From: Chondrus crispus
Lineage: Eukaryota; Rhodophyta; Florideophyceae; Gigartinales; Gigartinaceae
Assembly (NCBI RefSeq): GCF_000350225.1
Contig: NW_005179173.1
Location: 40,178 to 104,177, forward strand
Reading direction: 5' to 3'
Length of the DNA stretch: 64,000 nucleotides
Positions 58,200 through 64,000 of the stretch are shown here, one piece after another (within the stretch, counting starts at the first letter, position 1; each line of letters begins with the position of its first letter). Both the position numbers and the translations under genes were made by a program. The notes beneath the pieces were generated by a model. That model did not search any database and was not told the DNA's origin. It was given only the letters and a program-made list of their open reading frames with translations.

Positions 58200-61100
58200 T
58201 CGACGGCGTCATTTGCCTTGTGACGTCGAAGATTTACAACGTCCTCGGCTCGATAGCCACAGAGGGAAATGCATTTAAACCCCGCACGATCGCCGTTGAT
58301 ACGTGCTCGGGGTATAATCTGGTGAAGAAGGCCGACCTTCCCCCCGTTTAGACGCGTTACGTCGTGCACGACGCACCTCTGCTACGACTGGCAGGCGCGA
58401 ATAGCAACCCCCTCAAGCTTTCGGCCGTCGTCCGCCTGGCCGTGCGGTTGAGGAACACGGTGTTCCGAATTCCGTTCGTAGTCGCGGACCAGCTCGCCGT
58501 GCCGGTCCTCCTCGGCACGGCCTTCATCGATACGCACGTGCGATGTATCGACATCGAAGCTCAACGAATGGAGCTACGCCAAGGCGGTTCCGTCGCCATC
58601 GTCGACGGAAAGGGGGAGTCGACTCCCCCTACCAGGCGACACGGGCGACACACGGGTCACCCAGACGTACGCGAGGAGGCCCCGCAAGCGATCCGAATCG
58701 CCCGCTGGGTTACCATCCCCGCGATGTCACAAGCCCGCGTGCGTGTGACAACCGCGGGGAGGGGCCTTGTGTTCCTGGAACCCAAGCCCTCACTCCAACA
58801 CCGACATGGAGTGAGGCTGACGAATGGCGTCGCGGAGGTCCTACCGAATCAGACCTTCGACGTCATCGTCGCGAATTTCTCACGACGAGAAAGGAGGCTT
58901 CCGAAGCACACCGTCGTGGGATACGCGAAGCGCAACCCTCTCGCGATCCTCACTCCCGAACGTAAGGTCGCCGAGGGGATCGCGCACGTGCCACACCTGA
59001 CCGACTTGACCGATCAAGTCGGTGGGGTAGGAGTTGGCCGATCCAACTCCGACGATAAGACCACCGCCGGGGGCAGGGGGGTCGACCGGGACGAACGGTC
59101 ACCTTCATGCCAACCGACGGCGAGGGGTACTATACTCCACCAGCAAAAGGATCCCGAAAATTCACCGATGGATTGGGAAAAAGAGATCGACCTGTCATAC
59201 ATCGACGATGACAAGCTCTGTGGCCACGTACTCGAGATGCTCCGTAAGCATTCGAGTCTGTGGAGCGGTGCGCTTGGAACGATCCAAGCCACGGAGCACC
59301 GCATTCCCCTCGAACCGGGATCGAAACCGATTCGTTCTATGCCCTATCGGAAGGGCCCGGCCATGCGCAAAATGGTCGCGAAGGAGGTCAACAAGATGTT
59401 GAACGCAGGGGTTATCGAACCCGCGAGCACCGAGTGGGCGTCCCCTGTGGTGCTCGTACCGAAAAAAGACGGCTCTCTTCGGTTCTGCGTGGACTACCGG
59501 CGTCTCAACGCGAAGACCGCAGCGGATTCGTATCCGCTGCCACGGATGGACGACTGCATCGACTCGTTAGGAGATGCAACCGTCTTCACCACGTTGGACT
59601 GCAATTCCGGTTATTGGCAGATCCCGGTCGCTCCGGAAGACGGGGATAAGACCACGTTTACACGCACATGGGCACGTTTCGCCACTTGCGCATGCCGTTT
59701 GGACTCAAAGGGGCACCGGCCACCTTCCAACGTGCGCTCGACATAATACTCTCCGGAGTCCGCTGGCAAATATGCCTCGTCTATCTCGACGACGTGATCC
59801 TGTTCTCCCGTACGCACGGAGGACATGCGAGGCATCTCGATACCGTCTTGAGCTTACTGCGGAGTTCCGGTATCTCCCTTAAGCTCAAGAAGTGCAGCTT
59901 CTTCCGACCGAAGGTGCACTACCTGGGGCACGTCATCTCCCCAGGCAAGTTGAGCGTGGCTGATACGGCGGCCGACGCTTTCAAGACGTTCACGTTCCCG
60001 AGGACGATGACGCAAGTGCGCTCGTTCCTCGGGGCGTGTAACGTATACCACCGATTCGTTAAGGGGTTCGCTAAGATTGCGCGTCCTCTGGCCGACATGA
60101 CGCGCAAGGATTCGGATCCTGATTTCTATAACCCCACGGAGCTGCAACTTCAGGCATTCGAGAACCTTAAGAAGTGCATGATCGCTCCGCCGATACTCGC
60201 GTTGCCCCAGCACGGTCGTCCGTACATGATAGACACCGACGCGAGTGCCTACCAACTCGGCTGCACCTTACTTCAGGAGCACGAAGAGCCGAACGACTGG
60301 CGCCCTGTGGGGTATTGGTCGTACTCACTGTCCGATAGTGAGCGCAACTACAGCACTACCGAGCGCGAGTGCCTCGCCGTAGTGTGGGCCGTCCGCACAC
60401 TACGGCCGTACATAGAAGGCACGAAGTTCACCGTACGGACGGACCATGACGCCCTCCGATGTCTCATGTCCCTCACCCAGAGTTCCGGAAGACTCACCCG
60501 GTGGCGGCTATGTCTGGCTGAATACGATTTCACCATTCAGTACCGCCCCGGACGCGTGCATCAGGTGCCAGATGCCCTGTCACGACTCGTGTCGCCGAAG
60601 GTCGCCGATGACCCTTGCCCCACCGTCGAGGTGGATGACGACATCCCCACTTTCGAAGAGGACACGACAGTTCGAGACGTATCGAACGAGCTCGCGGACC
60701 ACGCTTGTACCACGAGCTGTGATCATCAGGCCCTACATGTCTTCGTAACGACACAGAAGCAAGCCGAAGCCCGAACAAGGTCGCGCGTACGGACGCGCGA
60801 CGAACCGAGAGGCGACGACGAAGCCCCCGCTCTCCAAGGACCCACTTCGTTTTGGGAGGAGAACGACGAGTTCGACGTCGCCGACATCCAGCGCGCCGAA
60901 GACCCCGAGGCTGGCGCGCTCGACTCCCCGGTCGCCCCACCGCAGGATGACCTTCCGGCCCCTCTTACGATACAGGAGATAGCCGAGGAGCAACGCGTGG
61001 ATGACTTCTGCCAAACCGTTTTGGCACGACAGTCAGAGTCCCAGGACTCTGCGTTCTTCGAGTACCACCAAGGGGTGCTCAAACGGAGACACCCCTTCGA

Positions 61101-62400
61101 CCCTGATATCGTTCAGGTGGTGGTGCCTCGGACGCTCCGCGCCAGACTCCTTCGCCTGTGCCACAACCCGGCCATCGCGGGGCACCCGGGCCAGAATCGT
61201 ATGTACTACGCACTTCGACGCGAGTACTACTGGCCCCACCTGGCTGCAGACGTCTCAGCCACGGTGCGAGGGTGTCGAACCTGCGCGATGAACCGGGTCA
61301 AGCTGAGGAAACATCTCAACCGATTGAGATTTTTTCCAGCTACGAGGCCCCTCGAGAGCCTCGCGATCGCCATCTTGGGGCCGCTCCCCAAGACGAAGAC
61401 AGGAAAACGGTTCCTGCTCGTGATTACGGACCGCTTCAGTAAGCTGACGCAAGTCGTTGCGCTACGCACGATAACCACACACACCGTCGCAGTTGCGTTC
61501 TGCGAATCGTGGGTGTTTAAGTACGGCGTCCCGCGCACGTTGCTGTCCGATAACGGACCGCAGTTTAACGCCAAGTTCTTCCACAGCACGTGCGGTGTTC
61601 TGGGGATTACTAATATGTACACATCGGCGTACCATCCCCAGACGAACGGGCAAGTCGAGCGATACAACCGAACGATCGCTGCGATGCTACGAAACTACGT
61701 AGGCGAGCATCAAGATGACTGGGACGTGTACGTGGGGCCGCTTACGTATGCGTATAACTCCCACGTACACCGCACAACCGGCACGACGCCGTTCGAGCTC
61801 GTGCTCATCAGGCCACCGCCGGAGTTCTCGCTTCGACGAGCTGACGGTGACGCGCCCCCTGCCGACAGAGGGAACGAACGCGCCGAGTTCCTCAAGACCT
61901 TGGACTCGACAATCCAGAAGGCCTACGCGAGCCTGCGTCGGACGCAGGGTCGCTACAAGCGCGATTTCGATAAGCGCATACGCCCGATCAATTCGCGACT
62001 CCGTCCCGGAGAGTACGTATACCTCAATCCCACCGATGGGGGGAGGACATCGAACAAGCTCGCGTCCCAGGCGGTTGGACCCTACCGTGTCCTCGCGAAC
62101 GACCGCCGAACCATCACGATCGATCGTGATGGGGTCACTGAGCGGGTCTCCGCAGATCGCTGCGTGTACGCGCCACCGCCGACGGACGCGCCACGGGGGA
62201 GCACAACAACCCCAGCTGACCTTGCCGACAAGGTCAGAAAGGGAACACAATACGCTGTCGAGCGACTACTGAAGCACTGAGATATAGAAGACGGAACTAT
62301 CGAGTTCCTCATCAAGTGGGCGGATTACGACACGCCCACCTGGACTGCGCGGACTCAAGTCCCGGAGGAGTTGGTGTCTCGTTACGCCCAACGCCTCCGG
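58200..62400 (+). pseudogene. Pol region of the Ty3/gypsy element
   Basis: Domains in order with approximate places: aspartic protease (58270-58560); reverse transcriptase (59300-60000; LRFCVDYRRLN, YLDD); RNase H (60190-60590; DTDAS, TERECLAVVWA, TDHDAL); integrase (61050-61830) with an HHCC zinc domain and a D,D,E core (ITDRFSK, DNGPQF, GQVERYNR); and a chromodomain-like end (62285-62395; IEFLIKWADYD). Protease, polymerase and RNase H would copy the element RNA, integrase would insert the DNA, and the chromodomain would steer insertion to modified chromatin. The region carries about three breaks and is taken as a fossil. Confidence 0.88.
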
Positions 62401-62452
62401 AGACGCACCGGCATGGACCTCAACTCAAACGTGAACGCGGACATTCACGCTT

Positions 62453-62462
62453 GAGGAGGGGG
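62453..62462 (+). other. Possible polypurine tract
   Basis: GAGGAGGGGG just after the chromodomain-like segment resembles the plus-strand priming tract of LTR elements. No LTR start (TGTGGTATAAC) follows within the window, so either the tract is not the functional one or extra DNA lies between. Confidence 0.35.
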
Positions 62463-64000
62463 CCCTCAACCGATCCTTCGCGGATTAAAACGTCATGCTG
62501 CACGAGCAGACCGGAAAGAGAGGCGTGGAAGGACAGCTGCTCTCATCGGAGGGTCACGCGATCGGAAGACGCCCGACGTCAAGACGTATTGACGGACAGA
62601 GACAGTGCCAGAGGGCGCGACGACGCCGGCACGCAACCACAAGCGCTCGCGCTCTGTCACGATTAATCTCGACTCGCACGCGGTTAGAGACAGGGGGTAG
62701 CATACGAAAGCAGAAATGTCCCGAGGAGATCCCAGCTCTTACGAGAGCCCACGAAGACGTCGAGACGTATCGGCACCCGAAATACAGGACAGGGATCGCC
62801 ACCGCCGCCGGCAAGAGGCAGAGAAGAGAGGGCAGTACGTACGGCCTTACGCAAGTCGACCCTCGAACCGACGAGGAGAACGAAAAGGGAAACGGCCCTC
62901 TGAGCCGTAAGGAAGGCGAGCCCCTCATACCGATAAGGGGCACACGGCTCGCTGCACAGACGCGAACAGACAGATCTTCAAGGAGGAGCGATCTCGCCCG
63001 AAGCCCCTAGGAGGCACGAGAGCCAGGGGAGATGGCACAGAGGAAAGACAAGGATGTAATCACAACCTCGGTGCCGATTGAATACGGGGACGAACCCCGA
63101 CGAGCGAGTATTACGTCGTCACAACCCCTCTACAAGTGGGAGACGCGCGCGGATCGCGAAGTCTGCGTCTACGCACAAGGACACTCCCGTCAGGAAGAGC
63201 GCCGGAAAAAGTCCTCGGGGAGCGCCGCGGGCCGAGCTTGTGAGGCCCAGGCGCTGCCACGCGGACTTCATTTGCAAAAATTTTGGAATCTAAAATTTTG
63301 TCAAATTTCACACCAAGGACGATGTCGTACGACACCCCTCGCCGGTCTGTGATCAGTGACCACTGATCACAGACCCACTGATCACAGTGGGGCCGCGGGC
63401 GCCCCGGATACTTCACGGGACGACGGGAAAGACACACAACCGCGCTGCCCACGACCCACGAGCGCTCTTACTTCGCTCCCGCCTCCAAGAAGACCAGACC
63501 CTTCGGGGCAGGACGTGTAGCGCTCTTGTTAACGACGGCGAGGGGCTGGCACACATACGTCAGGGCGCGAGGGGCAGTACCGACCGCCCCGCGCTACCGC
63601 TCACTTCCCCTGACGTCATGCCCGCAAGGGCGAGGCAGTGGTGATCTTCCGTGATCCCTGACCCGGACTACACCATGGCTGCGGAACGCTTAGTCATCGC
63701 GCACGCAGCCAGGCGCGGGCAGCGAGCACCACCAGCTCTGGGTGGCATGCTGTGCTGGGAGGCCGCGAGTCGGTAGGAGGAAAGAAAAATTTGAAGGAGG
63801 AGTAGGACAGTACCCGCCGCACCGAGCGGACGGGGACGAAGGCAACAAAAGCAAACATCTTTACGAATGGCACACGACGTCCCTGGTGATGACCCGGACC
63901 GCCTCAACGGCTGATATCGTGGCTACGGTCCGTACAGCCATGGTCGAACGACCCCGGGAGACAATCCCCGGGGTGACGCGGAACGTCGGCGTTCAGCGGC
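62463..64000. other. Post-pol region of the Ty3/gypsy element or neighbouring DNA
   Basis: 1.5 kb with several Arg-rich open frames, the longest about 170 codons (62495-63010), none with recognised domains or an envelope-like membrane segment. An AT-rich patch (63270-63315) contains AAAATTTT twice, and a hairpin lies at 63344-63375. No 3' LTR found. Confidence 0.4.
63344..63375. repeat. Inverted repeat with 14-bp arms
   Basis: GGTCTGTGATCAGT (63344-63357) and its exact complement (63362-63375) around GACC. The core TGATCA recurs again at once in CCACTGATCACAGTGG (63375-63390), giving three TGATCA sites in about 40 bp. Confidence 0.8.

Larger units (their letters stand above)
54480..64000 (+). 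mobile_element. Ty3/gypsy LTR retrotransposon with chromodomain (chromovirus-type), right end outside window
   Basis: Starts at TGTGGTATAAC inside LINE copy 2 and runs past the window end, so it is over 9.5 kb. Parts in order: 5' LTR (54480-54966), Met-tRNA primer site, gag (55166-57472), a small frame, then pol with aspartic protease, reverse transcriptase, RNase H, integrase and a terminal chromodomain-like segment. Reverse transcriptase before integrase is the Ty3/gypsy (Metaviridae) order. The pol region carries about three breaks, so this copy is broken, though the domains are otherwise well kept. It is younger than LINE copy 2. The 3' LTR is not in the window, so LTR divergence cannot date it; about 1.5 kb of extra DNA follows the chromodomain. 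Confidence 0.9.

Noticed and set aside
62495-63010. Envelope-like third gene of the Ty3/gypsy element
   Set aside because: The frame is Arg-rich with no signal peptide or membrane segment.

Overview
The window is nuclear DNA from a phycobilisome-bearing alga, most likely a red alga (Rhodophyta). The key evidence is a gene at 17599-17979 (minus) for the allophycocyanin core linker ApcC with a plastid-targeting leader beginning MAFV. Other support comes from a plant/alga-type 3-ketoacyl-CoA synthase, short spliceosomal introns with GTACGT donors in an otherwise intron-poor gene set, and a tRNA-Tyr with an extra intron in the D-loop, a feature known from red algae. A glaucophyte is not excluded, because the window also carries a cytoplasmic dynein heavy chain, which sequenced red algae such as Cyanidioschyzon lack.

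Host region, 1-44.2 kb. In order: the end of a tail-anchored protein; the SNARE YKT6 (four exons, one of 10 nt); two disordered paralogues sharing a 20-residue motif (6.0-7.1 and 9.6-10.5 kb); a very-long-chain fatty-acid elongase condensing enzyme; the INO80 subunit ARP5, divergent from the ribosome-biogenesis factor YTM1/WDR12; ApcC; an uninterrupted 4619-codon cytoplasmic dynein-1 heavy chain, divergent from the 60S export adaptor NMD3; a tRNA-Tyr with two introns; a small TIR DNA transposon; a monoacylglycerol-lipase-like hydrolase with one intron; a START-like protein; an unrecognised 137-aa protein; and tRNA-Leu(UAG). The genes are unrelated housekeeping functions rather than one pathway. 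Long intergenic stretches (up to 4 kb) show no convincing genes but carry many copies of a TACAGTA/TACTGTA motif.

Mobile-element island, 44.2-64 kb. It starts at a perfect hairpin about 60 bp from tRNA-Leu. It holds two broken copies of a LINE with a restriction-endonuclease-like C-terminus. The first is split by two solo LTRs, each with its own 5-bp target duplication. The second is split by a large Ty3/gypsy chromovirus-type element that runs off the window. Between the LINE copies lie a 157-bp-period tandem repeat, a piece of mitochondrial DNA (rps12 end, trnE, start of a further tRNA) and a long unrecognised minus-strand reading frame.

All calls come from reading the sequence; no database search was possible.
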